Shown: positions 37,252 to 49,963 of the stretch, one piece after another
Position numbering within the stretch: position 1 is the stretch's first letter
How the letters are laid out: the number at the start of each line of letters is the position of its first letter
Assembly (NCBI RefSeq): GCF_017562075.2
Contig: NC_054081.1
Location: 6,429,502-6,493,501, forward strand
DNA: 64,000 nucleotides
Reading direction: 5' to 3'
Origin: Anopheles merus
Lineage: Eukaryota; Arthropoda; Insecta; Diptera; Culicidae
Program-made: the position numbers and the translations under genes
Notes under the pieces: model-generated
Database searches by the model: none
What the model saw: only the letters and a program-made list of their open reading frames with translations
What the model was told of the DNA's origin: nothing

Positions 37252-38075
37252 AGTTTTTAAGTTTGAAAATATATTATTAAAAAATACAGATTCGTTTTAA
37301 ACGACTTTAATTTGCACCAAAAGGAGTGTCAAAATAAACATGAGATGAAGGTCGGTTTGGAAATTGCCATTTTTTCCTATTTGTCATGTAAACTATGAAT
37401 TGGTTTATCAACACAACAACATGGCTGACACATTTTGGATACACAAATCAACAGTCTTATGCATTGAAATGGATTCCATTGGCATAAGATCAAGAGGACT
37501 TATGGAGGTATGTGTGGCTAAGACCTTTTTAAACAGCACATAGGAACCGCTTGTGCAGGCTAATAAGTTTTAAGAATCATCTCGTACAGGCAGTGTCAGA
37601 GATACGCAAAATCTGGTATACGCATATTTACATAATCGCGACTTTGTCAGTTTTATCTATTTTTATTTCTTAATAAAATTAGAAATACATCGAATAACCT
37701 TTGCAGGGGATAAAACCACCCACTACAAAAGTAAACTCCATTTTTAGTTTTAACAGACAGTGTTATAAGCGACTCCAGAACGTTTTAAAGGTTTAACAAC
37801 TTTACAAACTGTTAAGCATCATCAAAAAACATGTCAAAATTATGTGGCTCAGTACACTCATAGTAAAGAATGCTTTAAGACATGTTTATGTGTAAAAGGT
37901 ATGGGAAATGTTTCTTGGGGCAATGAACATCGAGGCAAAATAACTGTATGAAAAGAATTTACTAAAATCTGTTTGATCTTTGTTTCGGTTTTAAGTATTT
38001 TATTCAAAGCAAATAGATGCAAAATTGTTTCCATAATGTTATTGATAGGGATAAAAAAATACAGATACGCAAATG

Positions 38076-38091
38076 ACATACATTTAGGCGC
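38076..38091 (+). promoter_or_regulatory. Dispersed motif copy, ACATACATTTAGGCGC
   Basis: One mismatch at the first base. It lies about 120 bp before an AT-to-GC switch. Confidence 0.55.
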
Positions 38092-39655
38092 AAACAACTC
38101 TTTTAAAAAGTAGTACTATGCGTTTTTTTTTATTGAGCATGATCAGTGACCCTACACAAAACAGCTTTTTCTATTTGTTTCTCTTTTATCCAATCATATC
38201 CAACAAAGTTTTGTCAAAAATCCATTAATCGACCCCGTCTAGACGAGGCGTGCCCCACGCAGCGTGCAATGGAAAGTTTTGAAAGCACTCTTTTGTTCGA
38301 CCTTTATTTCTCTTCCCCGCCGTATTTGATGCCGAACCAGCCCTCCGATAAGCTTGTCCTATATTGCAAAAAAAAAGAAAACATGCAATCATAATTGTTG
38401 ATTTTGGTGTATGAAAAAAGAAACAGTTCAGTGTACGATGTTTCAATATTATGTTTCCCTTTCGTGCTATTGTAATCCATGCTTTCTATTCATTAGCGTA
38501 CATTTAGTTTGTTTGTGTTTCATGAACAAAAAAACAACGCATACTGTCGACACTCCTGACCATAGCGCAACAGTTCTCCGACAAAGAACACAAAACACTG
38601 GAACGTATGCGAGCGAAAGAGAATAAAACCCCCCGGCCAGCAGCGCTGCAGGCAAGCACTGTTTGAAACAGCTCAACAGTACTTTTCCGCATGCAAAAGC
38701 ACGACTGTAAACACGCAGCAAAGTGCACACATTTTCGGTGCATCCAACCAACACTCATGCGGGTAAACTGGAATCAATTATTTTCGGTTGCAAAACGATA
38801 AGAGCCCCGTGCTGCCAGACACACACGCATACAAAAAAATCATCCCCAGTGAAGCATTAGCCAGCCACAGTTCCCGGGCACTTTTAAGTGGAAAAGCAAC
38901 AAACAAAAAAAAAAACAAAAATGCCCCGAGACGCACTGGACGATGCAAAATTTGCTAGTCTGCTATTTTTCTTTTCTAAAACACGAACGAGCAACAAAAA
39001 AAAACAGAAGAAAAAAACTGCATCGCTGCACAACCAAACATCAAGAAGACTGTATCGCGACAACAACATCAACAACGACGGTGAAGCAAAAAATAAAATC
39101 TACTCACCAGACGGCAGCATTGGACTCGTTTTTCGGCACTCGTTTCTTGCCGAAAAGTGTAGAGCGTGAAGAGTAAATTTCCCTCATTTTATGCTTTTGC
39201 TGCAGCGTGGCAAAAGGGGGAGTATGGAGCAGTATGTAACATACAACGAAGGGCAACAAAAAATGTATAGTGCACAAGAAAGAAAAAAAAACCCCCAAGA
39301 ATCTGCAACTCGAGGCAAACAGAAAAGGCATTAAAGTGGAATACACTAGTGCGAGAGAAGAGGAGAAGAAAAAACAAGCATACAGCATCTCATCACTGCC
39401 GTGATACGAAGTCGACCGACGTAAGCAGACGACGTGCCGGCTATTTATCGCCTGCTTGGTTCCCTTGCATAGCGTTCAGAGGATGCTTCAATTTTTTTTT
39501 TTTTCATATATATATATTCCAAAAAATAGTACACTTTTCACTATTTCACAGCATTACCAAAATGATACGTAGCTTGAAAAAAAAAGCTGTCTACAACGCA
39601 CAAGCCAACCCGATTCAAGCACGCTGCACTGTACAAGCTCAACTAAAGCCAATTT

Positions 39656-39671
39656 GCGCCTAAAGTTAGGC
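39656..39671 (-). promoter_or_regulatory. Dispersed motif copy, GCGCCTAAAGTTAGGC
   Basis: GTAGGC subtype with one mismatch. It is the first of three related strings within 155 bp. Confidence 0.55.
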
Positions 39672-39714
39672 AGCTCATTGTATTCAAAATTTAGTAGAAA
39701 AAGGAACCACCGTT

Positions 39715-39731
39715 ACGCCTGCCCCTTATGC
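39715..39731 (-). promoter_or_regulatory. Divergent dispersed motif, ACGCCTGCCCCTTATGC
   Basis: Followed by AAT. The halves are recognisable but the centre is one base longer. Confidence 0.35.
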
Positions 39732-39792
39732 AATAGCAAATCACAATACTGTTCTCATTAGTTCGATCGATCGTTCGACTGTGCGCGGGATT

Positions 39793-39808
39793 GCCTAATG
39801 TTAGGCGT
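39793..39808 (+). promoter_or_regulatory. Self-complementary motif variant, GCCTAATGTTAGGCGT
   Basis: A plus-orientation GTAGGC-subtype copy whose sequence is nearly palindromic. Confidence 0.4.
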
Positions 39809-40133
39809 AGCGTAAAGGTGCCGTTTTTTTTTGTTGCTGCCAATTTTAATGTAATCATTGCACATTTTGCCTTATTTGCCAAATCACACCCGAAGCGGTA
39901 CGATATTTTACTATCTCTTCAAACACGTTGCCCGACCGGCGACACCGTCCGGGCTGCACTATTTGTGTCCGTTCGCTCCGCCCCGGCAACGGCTGCAGCA
40001 GCAAACAGTGGAGTGCATTGCAGGAAGCTTAAAAAAAATAAAAATAGAGCACAGAACACAGAGTGCCACGGGAAGAAAGACTGTTTCGTTGGAGAAGATG
40101 CTGCCTCCAGCTCATTGCACTTGCAGACAGGGG

Positions 40134-40136
<3 letters not shown>

Positions 40137-40169
<33 letters not shown>
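40137..40169. repeat. (TC)n tract
   Basis: A pure TC run of about 33 bp. Confidence 0.9.
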
Positions 40170-40172
<3 letters not shown>

Positions 40173-41535
40173 CACCATCTGTGTATACCCCGTTCCTCAT
40201 CGCAACCGTCTTGAAAAAGAGCAGACTTATGAAGTGGTAAAAAGGGTGGGAAACGAAATACACGCCACAAAAAAACACCAAAACAGCCCTACCGTCTAAA
40301 CCACCGCGCTAAGGGAAAGTGAAAAGTGCTGAAGTTTGCCATTTTGCTCGGCCAGAATGTGGCTCTCTGTGTGTGTGTGTGTGTGTGCATTACCACGGCA
40401 CAAGATTTCACGTTCGAACGAGAACGGTCGAACGCCGTTTCGGAAACTCATCGCAATGTAAACTGACTGCCGGCGAAAGCGTATTCCGCTCGAGTAGGAA
40501 CGTTAAATTTCTTCCTCCGAAAACACACACACAGCGGAATGTAAAGTGGAAAATCAACAACACTTTCTTTAAACTGCCCGGGAGCTAGGAGGTTGCCTTT
40601 CGCCGCTGGGAGACGAGGCTGGGCTGGGCTGGGATCCTCACCAGCGCTCTAATACACCACTGTGTAGGAGTTTGTAAATTTTCACTGTACGTTAACGAAA
40701 TAATATGACGAGATTGTTTGCTTGGGAAGTTGATCTTGAATGGGGGGGAAGAAACAGGAACCTGCGCAGAACTTCTACCGGGAACTTTAAGTAGCTGCAG
40801 CTTGCTACTTTGCATTGAATTTGACATTTAGCTTTCACCCAACAATCATACACTCATGTGTTGGTGAGTTGTCGCAAGCAAAACTCAAGTCCTTTTGCCA
40901 AGTATGGGCTCGTAGTGTGTGTTTTGCAGTACGTGTGCTCCTAGCTTGTTGAAGAATGTGGAGAAGATATTACAACCTCATTCCAGCGCCAGCTGCCCGC
41001 GATTAAGCAAACACAACTTCCTATGAGAGCAGCTCTTTTTTATCTCCTTCATCCCACACACCAACCTCCCACAAAACTTTTCACCTCGATGGTTCACGGG
41101 GCAACGCGAATGAAAAAGCTCCGGTCAGCTTTAGGGTTTTCCTACCCTCTCATTCATACTCGTCAAAATGAGCAGATGTGTGGGTGGGAGAATGTTTATC
41201 AATACAGATAAATACATTTTCACAAGTATTCTTTTTTTTTCCTGCCCTTTCCGCTTTCCCCATTTATTTGATGGAGTTTTAATTGAGCTCGTGTTTCATA
41301 GGAAAGCGCCACACATTTGCGTACGGTGCAAGGCTTTTAATGGCTTGCTATTAAAAGGGTTGCCGTGAAATCCGCCACAGGGGAGGGGAGTGGAGAGCAA
41401 AGTTCATTAAATTTAATTTTCAGTGCCAGGGATGGGCAACCAGCTGACTTTTAACGAAGGGCTCAATTCATTTCCGCCTGCAAAACCAAACACGCCCGAG
41501 ATGAGTGTTTAGTGTCATTGCAAAACAGCACCTTG

Positions 41536-41551
41536 CCATACCTGCAGGCGC
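41536..41551 (+). promoter_or_regulatory. Dispersed motif copy, CCATACCTGCAGGCGC
   Basis: One mismatch. It forms an inverted pair with the copy at 41600. Confidence 0.55.
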
Positions 41552-41599
41552 TTACCTTAGCACAATCAGTTTCGACCGAACCGTTGCACGGCAACACAA

Positions 41600-41615
41600 A
41601 CGCCTAAAGGTATGC
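41600..41615 (-). promoter_or_regulatory. Dispersed motif copy, ACGCCTAAAGGTATGC
   Basis: Consensus-quality copy followed by AATT; inverted partner of 41536 with a 48 bp gap. Confidence 0.65.
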
Positions 41616-42775
41616 AATTTTTTTTTTAATTGCTTAAAAAAGTGTTTCTCAACAGCACAATACACCCGTATTGACGGGATGGGACTATTTGGAAACCCAT
41701 TTGCTGTAGTATGGGAAGAGGAACAAAGACACCACCCAATGGCACTGTCTCACCCCTGGCATCGCTGCGCCAGGCTGGAATTGCATTCAAATTAAATAAA
41801 AATATTTAAAACAATCCATTCAATTCGCAAGTACTGTTCCGGGCTGGTCTTTTTACCTTCGCCTGTGTATCTGTTTGCTCAAGAGTGTCCAATGGCTGTA
41901 TAGCTTCGGCAAAATCAGATATTCTAACAACAACGACCAGCAACAACAATAGCTCAAAACACGAACGTTCGTTACGGTAATCTTTGTGAGGGAAATCAAT
42001 GCTCTAAGATATCTTCCTCCCCAGCCAAGGTTCGGTAAACCGATGAAATGCCTCAGTCCAGGCACTTTGCAGTCAGTGAAAGGATGCATCCCCCGGCTCT
42101 CCTCGATGGCTACGCTAGCCAGCTACGGCAGCCCAGGCAGAGCTGTTTACAGCGAACTGCAATCAAAAGGTTCTAAATTAATTAAAAAGTTACCATTGCA
42201 TTGAGGCAAGGCCAGTTATACCACCCTGTCGTCCAGCCCGCATGCGTCCCTCAAACGCATGGATGAGCGGCGTTGCTACCTGTACAGCTTCCCCATACAC
42301 TGCACTGGAATATGGATCATACTGCGCTTCCCTTTTGTTCCACCCATTCCACTCCCCCTGGTACCGGCAACTCCTTTCCATGGATATATTCCATTGTGCA
42401 GTGCTTCATTTTTGTGCCGACCCACCTAGATCGCTAGCAGCCCCACCCTAAAAACATGATATCGATTTCCTTCGCGTCCGTTCGGGTGCAGCGGCAGTGC
42501 ACACGATGCATCCACTCCCCGCAAAACCGGATGAGCATCGAACGTGTGCGTGTGGTTGTGGCAGTAAGTGATTTACCATTTCACTGAGCCGAGCTTTATG
42601 TTTTGCTCCTGCCGCACGGTGCACCCGTTTCCGATCGGACAACTGTGGCAGGGGGGGGAGCGGGAGCTCTCGGCAAAGCAAGCAAATCATGAATTTGCAA
42701 CAAGTTTGCCCGGGGACGTGGATGGCAACAGCTCGTCTTGCCGGTGCTTACAATCATCTTGACCACGATTCTTGA

Positions 42776-42791
42776 ACGCCTGAAAGTATGC
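42776..42791 (-). promoter_or_regulatory. Dispersed motif copy, ACGCCTGAAAGTATGC
   Basis: A good copy 57 bp before the GA tract 42849-42895, which has another motif copy beyond it at 42982. Confidence 0.6.
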
Positions 42792-42845
42792 AGCCTGCGG
42801 TTCGGGCTTTGCGGAAATCGAAACGAGCGACCACGCACAAGCAGG

Positions 42846-42848
<3 letters not shown>

Positions 42849-42895
<47 letters not shown>
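42849..42895. repeat. (GA)n tract between two dispersed motifs
   Basis: About 47 bp of GA flanked by motif copies at 42776 and 42982, both in the same orientation. Confidence 0.9.
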
Positions 42896-42898
<3 letters not shown>

Positions 42899-42981
42899 AC
42901 GTACCGTTTGCACGGTAGAGAGCGACGAGAGAAACATGCACATGCTCGGGAAGTCGTCCCATCATCAACCGGCCTTGCGAA

Positions 42982-42997
42982 GCGCCTGAAGGTCTGC
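42982..42997 (-). promoter_or_regulatory. Dispersed motif copy, GCGCCTGAAGGTCTGC
   Basis: One mismatch in the GTATGC half. It follows the GA tract and lies at a switch to AT-rich DNA. Confidence 0.55.
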
Positions 42998-43137
42998 AAA
43001 GCAGTGATAGCAGTGGTAGTTTTACATTTTGCTAAAATAATAAGGAAGCGTTTGATCGTTATTGTTACCTGTTATACCTTTGCAGATGATAGTTGAAACT
43101 ACTAACCGTAAGCATTCACGTGTATTGTAACTATATT

Positions 43138-43153
43138 GTATACATTTAGGCGC
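43138..43153 (+). promoter_or_regulatory. Dispersed motif copy, GTATACATTTAGGCGC
   Basis: One mismatch (C to T) in the GCATAC half. Confidence 0.5.
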
Positions 43154-43215
43154 TCACCAAAGCTACCAAATAATAGTCGGCAAAAGTAATGATTAAGCCA
43201 TGGTCGTTGAGTACA

Positions 43216-43231
43216 GCGCCTTAAAGTAGGC
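43216..43231 (-). promoter_or_regulatory. Dispersed motif copy, GCGCCTTAAAGTAGGC
   Basis: GTAGGC subtype. It forms an inverted pair with 43138, with a gap of about 62 bp. Confidence 0.5.
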
Positions 43232-43719
43232 ATGTATGGCGTATGGTGGATTTGTTCTTTCAAAATAGCAGTTTCATGTCCTTCTGAATTGTTCTGTACA
43301 GTGAGCGAATCATTAAATTATTACAAAAAATCACTTTTGTATGCTGCAACGTGTTTAACGTATTTTAGTTAAACAAAGAGTTTGTTCCTGGTAGAAAAGA
43401 CCAACAACTCCAACTCCTTGTGACCATCGTTGAAGAGTGGATGTTATGTTTAGGTGATTTATTAATTGAAATAATATCGTGCACGTGTAGAATACTTGAG
43501 CATGGTATTAGAAAATTAAGAAATTTTATTTATTGTAAAAGTAGCGATCACATTCAGCAGAGATTCACAAAATGTCAATTTGAGTCAAAAGAGTGAGTAA
43601 AATTATTAATTAGGCTTTATTTGACTCATTTTGTTCTTTCATATAAAATAATTTAAAAAATAGTAATTAAATAATGATAACATTATATAAACCGAATGTT
43701 TCAAACAAAACGCAAAAAT

Positions 43720-43735
43720 GCATACTTTCAGGCGC
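43720..43735 (+). promoter_or_regulatory. Dispersed motif copy, GCATACTTTCAGGCGC
   Basis: Both halves are intact. The CTTT centre is the closest of all copies to the Drosophila Su(Hw) core as I remember it (GCATACTTTT). Confidence 0.65.
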
Positions 43736-44120
43736 TGTACAAATCGCTCGTGAGTTTATCTTTATTTTACCGAACAGTTGTTAGTTTAACATTATAAATT
43801 ATGGTTTTGAAAAAACATATTATAAGTATTACTACCAAGCGTTAGAAATGATCATTCCACACTGGATTGTATTTGCCACTAGATCTGCTGGACTGGAATA
43901 ATTTTGTCTGAAAACTCCCAACATAATTTTCAAGCGTTTTAAGCGTTTATGACAAAATTGCATCAGCAAAAATCATGCTTCAATATACTTTCAATTTGAT
44001 GTAAAGCTTGCTTAAATTGTAACAAGATCATAAATACTAATGGCCAAGCTTATTAGCTATTCGTCAGTGAAAACGACTGAGCGGATTGAATGTGAAGCCT
44101 TATGCAAAAAATATAAAACA

Positions 44121-44136
44121 GCATACCTTTAGGCGC
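44121..44136 (+). promoter_or_regulatory. Dispersed motif copy, GCATACCTTTAGGCGC
   Basis: Identical to the copies at 901 and 10284, on the AT-rich side of a boundary near 44340. Confidence 0.65.
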
Positions 44137-45905
44137 CAAACATTTGCCATCAAGAGGAAATGCTAGCCAATGCTAAAAAAAGTTTACTTCACATGTGGTT
44201 CATTAAACCACTTTGAGTCAAGTTGCTTTTTTGGCAAACGAAAGTTTTCACTACAGAAAAGCAAACTGCCAATACACACTATTCATTGCTAGCTTTATTG
44301 CTAGCATTTTAACGACGTACAATCTCACTGCTTTGCACACTGGCTTCCCGGTGCATCCAGAGTAGCTGCTTGTAACAAATTCACGTGCAAATCTAAGAGT
44401 GTGGCTAAGGGTTTCTTACTTTTTGGGCTAAACTCCCCCGAAGGAGTTGGGTTTTGAGTTGGGTTGGGTTTTTCCTGCTTCTCAAAAGTTGTGCTTAGCT
44501 TATTTTGCCTACCAAATGCCTCTTTTTCCCAGCTGGGTACCCCACCGTAAACGGACCTAGCTCGCGTACGTTATTTCCACCCGGTTCGGTTCTCCGTGCC
44601 CTTTGCTTCTCCCACGCTCCGCTGGTGAAACAGAATACCTGAAATACGCATGCATACATTATTATGTTTCCGCTCCCGGGTGTGCTGACGGAACCGCTCC
44701 GTGCCCTGCCATTTTGCATATTTGCCACGGCAGGGACAGGGCGAGTTTCATTTTTCACCCTCACATACACACAGACGTTCATATATATACACACAGAACA
44801 AAGTTCTCTCTTGCACACTGCTACACAATCCAGAAGAACCCGGGCATTGTCTTTTCCTAACCCATTATAATGGATTTTACGGTGCCACTCAATGCTTCGG
44901 CGTGTGTGTGTGTGTGTGCTTTTTTTGTTTCGCTTTTCACACCGGCAGAATCCCCTTTCGCCGCTCTTTGCTTGAGCGCGGTGGGGCTTAGAGCAACTTC
45001 GCAGGCAACGAGACGCGAAAGCTGTGGAGTGAAACGGATCCGAGCAGCTTCCGAGCAGAAAATTATTCAATCAACACTTTGCACACAAGCCAACACCATC
45101 ACCCCTGTCACGTTCTGTCCCGCTCCCTCTGCCTGTTGGGCTCTACCTCATCGAGCTGGGAAAAGAAAACCGTAAATGGGAGCACAAAATACAGAGAGAG
45201 AAAAAGAAGCAAAATAGAACCTCACTTCGCTAATACCTGACGGGGGTTGCACCGTCTCGTGCTCTAATGCACCATCGTTTTCGTTTTTTCTAACCCCCTC
45301 CAATCCTCTCCTCCCATTCACCAACCTATGGGAACGCACCAGAATCGCGCCCAACCGGTCCCACTCTTCACCGCAACACTCGTATGGCATTCGAGCAGTG
45401 GGGCTCTTGTGGGGAAGAAAGGGAACCGAATCGGATCTGTCCTCCTCAAAAAACACACACACACAACACATCCTTGGCTGGCAGGCGCAAATTGCGTTCA
45501 ATCCCATTCCCTCTCTTCTCTCACCGCCGCACCTCAACCCGAGCTGGGCCCGAAAGTGAGCAGGTGAGCTGTTAGCTGAGCCGCAGCTTTCCCGTAGGCG
45601 CTAAGGCGTTAAGTGGGCACGGGCGGCTGGTGTGAAATGCGCAAATGAAAATTGATTACCAGGCAGCCGAGGCGGGCGACAAAATCTGGCGCGGCGTGGA
45701 TCCAATTCCCGCGCCAACGCCCGCCGCCGCTTGGATCAGCTTTCAAACGAATGGGTTTTTGTTGTTGTTTTTGGGGTGGCGTGGGTGGGTTTAGGGATGG
45801 GGAGCAAAGGGATGCCAGCGCATGCAAGAACACATGCAAAGGTTAAACTGGTGCTGGTGGGGAACGCTTTCGCGTTAGCACCACTTTTTCGCACATAATA
45901 GGCAA

Positions 45906-45921
45906 CCGCCTAAAGGTAGGC
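45906..45921 (-). promoter_or_regulatory. Dispersed motif copy, CCGCCTAAAGGTAGGC
   Basis: GTAGGC subtype with only the first base changed, followed by AAT. Confidence 0.6.
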
Positions 45922-46264
45922 AATTGCTGGGCAGAAACGCTTTCTGCAAGTTTTGAATTAGCATTTAAAGAGCGGCCACAAAACCTATTCCCTTAAAAAC
46001 AGATTAATCGTACGAAAATTGCAAAACCAAGCAGTCTTAGACAGTTACATACAAACTGCTTTTCACAAATAGAGCCAAACCCTATCCTGTATTTGACGGT
46101 TTTTTAGCTTTAACTTTAATTCCACCGATTGCTGTTCCACCCACCCAGCGCTAAACAGTTGCCGAAAACCGATCGATACACACGATTTCAGAGTGCGTAC
46201 AAGGCAGGCAGAGCTAAATTGTGGCGCAATAACACAATACACGCTTTTGAAAGTCGCGTTCAGT

Positions 46265-46280
46265 GCGCCTAAAGGTAGGC
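46265..46280 (-). promoter_or_regulatory. Dispersed motif copy, GCGCCTAAAGGTAGGC
   Basis: Perfect GTAGGC-subtype copy, 359 bp from the 45906 copy and in the same orientation. Confidence 0.6.
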
Positions 46281-47344
46281 TACCAGCTTTCGCCTAGAAG
46301 CGTGTCGGTAACAGTTGCACGTGCTTCATCGCCATTATTGTTTCCGGCGCCTCCAGAACTTTATCAGACTATCTTTAAATGATATTAAGGTACCCAATAA
46401 GTAGGTATGTTAATGTTGTATGCTCTTTTAATACAATGATTTTTATTTTAATGTCGCAGGGAAGACAACGACAAAGATGGCAAGCAACGTAAGCGACTTT
46501 CGTTTGCAATAAAATCTTGCAAAAGCGTGGAAGCGCAAAAGGGGTTAGCTTTGGAAAAGGTTTTCAAAGTTCGTTTGATAAACAACATGACATCACTGCA
46601 GCAGCTTTCTATTGCAAATTAAATGCCCCACCGACCACTCTTTGATAAGCCTTGATTTGTCCGCGTAACGCTTCCGCGCGACAGGCTTCAACAGGTTCGA
46701 GACAAAAGGCTTTTCCCTTCCCGGCTTTGCCGGAGTTGAGGGGGCGCAATGTTTCATCTCCGGTCAGTTGAAGGCTGCCCACCCAACACTGTGTCCCCTA
46801 TTTCCTCTATCTATGTGTGTGTGTGTGCGTGTATTTTGCTTAAGTGGTACGGTGGTTACTCTCTTTTCACTTCCACCAGCGACTGCAGCGACTGGCCACA
46901 CACTTTTTGCCAAGCGAAGGAAAATGCGTTGCGCGTGTAAGAAGAATGGATGGGGAGACATTTTTAATTAAAATATATTTCACAGACCAGTTCCGGTGTG
47001 CCGCTTCAAGACAATAATATATATAAAAAAAACCTTCTCGGTGCTTCCGTTCTCCCCCTTTCTGTTAGGTTGGGGCATTTTCTTTCATTCTGCCACGATG
47101 CTTTTAACCCGCCCACGCGGGAGAAGCTCGTTAATGGTCCTTTGAGGGTGCACAGGTACACATCACTGCCACTTTTTTTTTACCTGTCACCCAAGGGCCC
47201 AAGGTCATGTGCGCTCCGCTTCTATTGCTCCACAGCCCCACCGGGTGGGGTAAAGTGGAACTGAGACAAACACAAAAAAGTGTATTTTTACCATCAACGC
47301 ACGGCTCTATGGCGCATAAAACGTTTTGTCTTCAAAGTGGGTGT

Positions 47345-47346
<2 letters not shown>

Positions 47347-47393
<47 letters not shown>
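47347..47393. repeat. (GA)n tract
   Basis: GA run with one AAAG interruption. Confidence 0.9.
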
Positions 47394-47395
<2 letters not shown>

Positions 47396-48924
47396 AAGAA
47401 GCGCCACCCACTATCTCGCAATACCATTTGATTTGCTGTGAACATTTAGGAAGAATATAAATCGGCACTAGCATAAGTGACAAGCATAGCTGGCCAGTGC
47501 AACAAGCATCCTTTCTTAAATGTTTTTTTTTTATTTTCACCCCTTTGTTTTGAACCTTTCTGCGTTGTCATCGAGCTGAGAAAGCTTTTGTCTGTGGCGG
47601 AACCTCTGCCCTTGGCGTGCGATAACTGCAACACTTCAACTCCACTATTTCACCATCTAAAAGCCTTGCATTTTATTTACATTTAGTAAAAATATTGCAA
47701 ATAACTGAATGTGTATTAAAAAATCTAAATAAAACATAAAATTGGAAAAAAAATCACGAAAGAAACAAAATACAAAAACAAATAAACAGTGGCAATAAAA
47801 AAAAACACATAATGAGACAAAACCATACAAAGCGGTTAACGTTAAAAATCAAATAAACTACCAAAAAAGAGACGAACAGCTCACAACATGACAAAAAGTC
47901 ATCCCTGCACTGCCCTCTTTTAATCGTTTTGGGGTTGGGAAGAAAGCTCCGAGAGGAAGCAAATGCCAAAGCAAACAAATGGAGAGCGAAAAAAAAAATG
48001 GTTGATATGGACGGAACACAGCAAAATGGACGGAAGTGGCACATTAAAACAAAACCATCAAAATACACCAAAGTGCTTTTCGTGCACTCCTTCTCCGCCG
48101 CTCGCTTCCACGGGGGGCGGGAGAATGAGGGGGATCTATTGTTTTCCACTGGGATTGTTTTTCCGTGAGCGTTTTTTTTTGTTTTTTTTCTCATTTTGCT
48201 CGTCCTTATTATTATGTTGTGTTTTGTGTTTCGCAAGCGTACCTTCCCTCTGCAACGAAAAAAATAACTTGCACCCAAGTGTTTAGTGTTTTAAATTTCC
48301 TCTCCAAGCATAATTACAGCCGGGGTGGGGGAGGGAAAGGAGGAGCAAGCCACCCAAACCAAACAACAACACACCCTCATAAAAAAAAAGGTCAAAAGTG
48401 GTCTTAAAACACTGGCCCGGCCGGCCCGGTATGATTGAGAGGAGGAAAAGAGCTATTTATCAGCGATAATGGTCGATCGTAAAGTTAGCCTGCCCACCAC
48501 CCTCTCCCCCTTCGGAGAGCATCAGTCTTCTTCCTTGTTTGCGGCGAACAATCGGTAAGAATGTTCGGCGGTCGCTACCTTTTTTTTATATCTCTCCTTC
48601 CCAACTGCCCTTCCCCCCACCAACAAAACAGTTAAAAAGGACACGAAAGCAAACCACGAATGACAACACAGACCACGACACCATCGTAAAGACGTTTGGT
48701 TTTGGGCTGAGGGGAAACGATTTTAACACCTCCACCACCACCACCTTCGCCCACCGGGTTTCTGGGCCCGGATCCGGATCCGGAAATGGTTTCCACGGTG
48801 GGGGTAGTGGAGTGTGCGAGAAAAACTTTCGATCGTCATATTTCCACCCGTCGGCTGTCGCCGGTCCCGGTGTTAATCCTGCTGGGTCCACTGTGCCGCG
48901 AGACGAAGGTAAACTTGAGTGATA

Positions 48925-48939
48925 AAGAGAGAGAGAGAA

Positions 48940-48980
<41 letters not shown>

Positions 48981-48981
48981 T
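48925..48981. repeat. (GA)n tract
   Basis: Interrupted GA run with AAA and ACA breaks. Confidence 0.9.
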
Positions 48982-49603
48982 AGAAAAAATGGTTCATTTG
49001 ATTAGCTTGTTCACAGGATGCTTTCCAAAAAAAATTTTTTTGCTTTGGCTTTTGCTTTTTTTTCACCTCGCCCCTGAACAAGCCTGAAAAGGGGTGGACG
49101 TTCTTGCTAAACGAAAAGGTCAACAATTTTTCGGAAAAAGCATACACACACACAATTGATGATGGGGAGTCACGGAAAATGAATGAATGTGTTGTGGTTA
49201 TGTTTTTTCTTCCTTCCTTCTTATAATGTCCCATCAAAGTGGCGACAGAAAAGGTCGATAAATGGTTGATTTGTTGGCATTTGATGTTTTTCTTTTTTTT
49301 TTTTTTCGTTCAGCTTTTCACCTTCCATTGCCCAGTGGACAAAGCGTACTAATGAATGCCCAGTTATGGTTGTAATGCTCTTGAGAAGTGTTTTTTTGTT
49401 TATTATTTTGCAAATCAATTTAATATCCAATGAACAGCGAGACCATTTTCAATACTAAAGGTATTCGTTGCTTTTCAATATTATAAAGATTTGGAATTCT
49501 GATTTAGAGAAAATTATTGTACAATTTCAAATGGCATCCCAGGTAAGCAATTCGATCATTCCAGGCTTGATTGAATTTAATAAAATATGAAGATAAAAAT
49601 CAC

Positions 49604-49619
49604 CAGCCTAAATTTATGC
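49604..49619 (-). promoter_or_regulatory. Divergent motif in tandem unit 1, CAGCCTAAATTTATGC
   Basis: Two to three mismatches from consensus, followed by AAT. Carried within the 316-344 bp tandem repeat. Confidence 0.45.
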
Positions 49620-49947
49620 AATCTGCCTCACAGCACAGACTGTTTAAAGCACTTACATAAGCTCTGTATGAATGCCCAGTTATGGTTGTAATGCTCATGA
49701 GATGTTTTTTTTTGTAAATCGATTTAAAATCTAATGTACAGCGATACCATTTTCAACTTTTAAGATATTTGTTGCTTATTTTCATCTGTTATTATATAAA
49801 GCATTCAGAAAAAAATATTTTACAATTTAAATTGACAGCCCCAGTAAACAATTCGTAAATTGCTGGCTTTATTAAATTTGGATTGAAAAATGGACCGGGT
49901 AAAGCAAAATAAGACTTCCAATGACGCACTACAAATAATAAAATAAG

Positions 49948-49963
49948 CAGCCTAAACTTATGC
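49948..49963 (-). promoter_or_regulatory. Divergent motif in tandem unit 2, CAGCCTAAACTTATGC
   Basis: It differs from the unit 1 copy by one base and starts exactly 344 bp after it. Confidence 0.45.

Larger units (their letters stand above)
36430..38210. other. AT-rich non-coding block
   Basis: No gene or mobile element is recognised. Four dispersed-motif copies of varying quality (36580, 36770, 37235, 38076) are the only structure I can point to. Confidence 0.45.
38210..43000. other. Mixed-composition non-coding segment with many dispersed motifs
   Basis: No recognisable gene. The segment carries seven dispersed motifs (39656, 39715, 39793, 41536, 41600, 42776, 42982) and two GA/CT tracts (40137-40169, 42849-42895). 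Several open frames are simply translations of these tracts. Confidence 0.45.
43000..44340. other. AT-rich non-coding block with four dispersed motifs
   Basis: Anonymous AT-rich DNA. The motifs at 43138, 43216, 43720 and 44121 are the only structure visible. Confidence 0.45.
44340..49340. other. Mixed non-coding segment
   Basis: No gene is recognised. The segment holds dispersed motifs at 45906 and 46265, GA tracts at 47347-47393 and 48925-48981, and A-rich stretches near 47690-47900. Frames longer than 100 codons here (for example 44495-45070 minus) have no recognisable domain. Confidence 0.4.
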
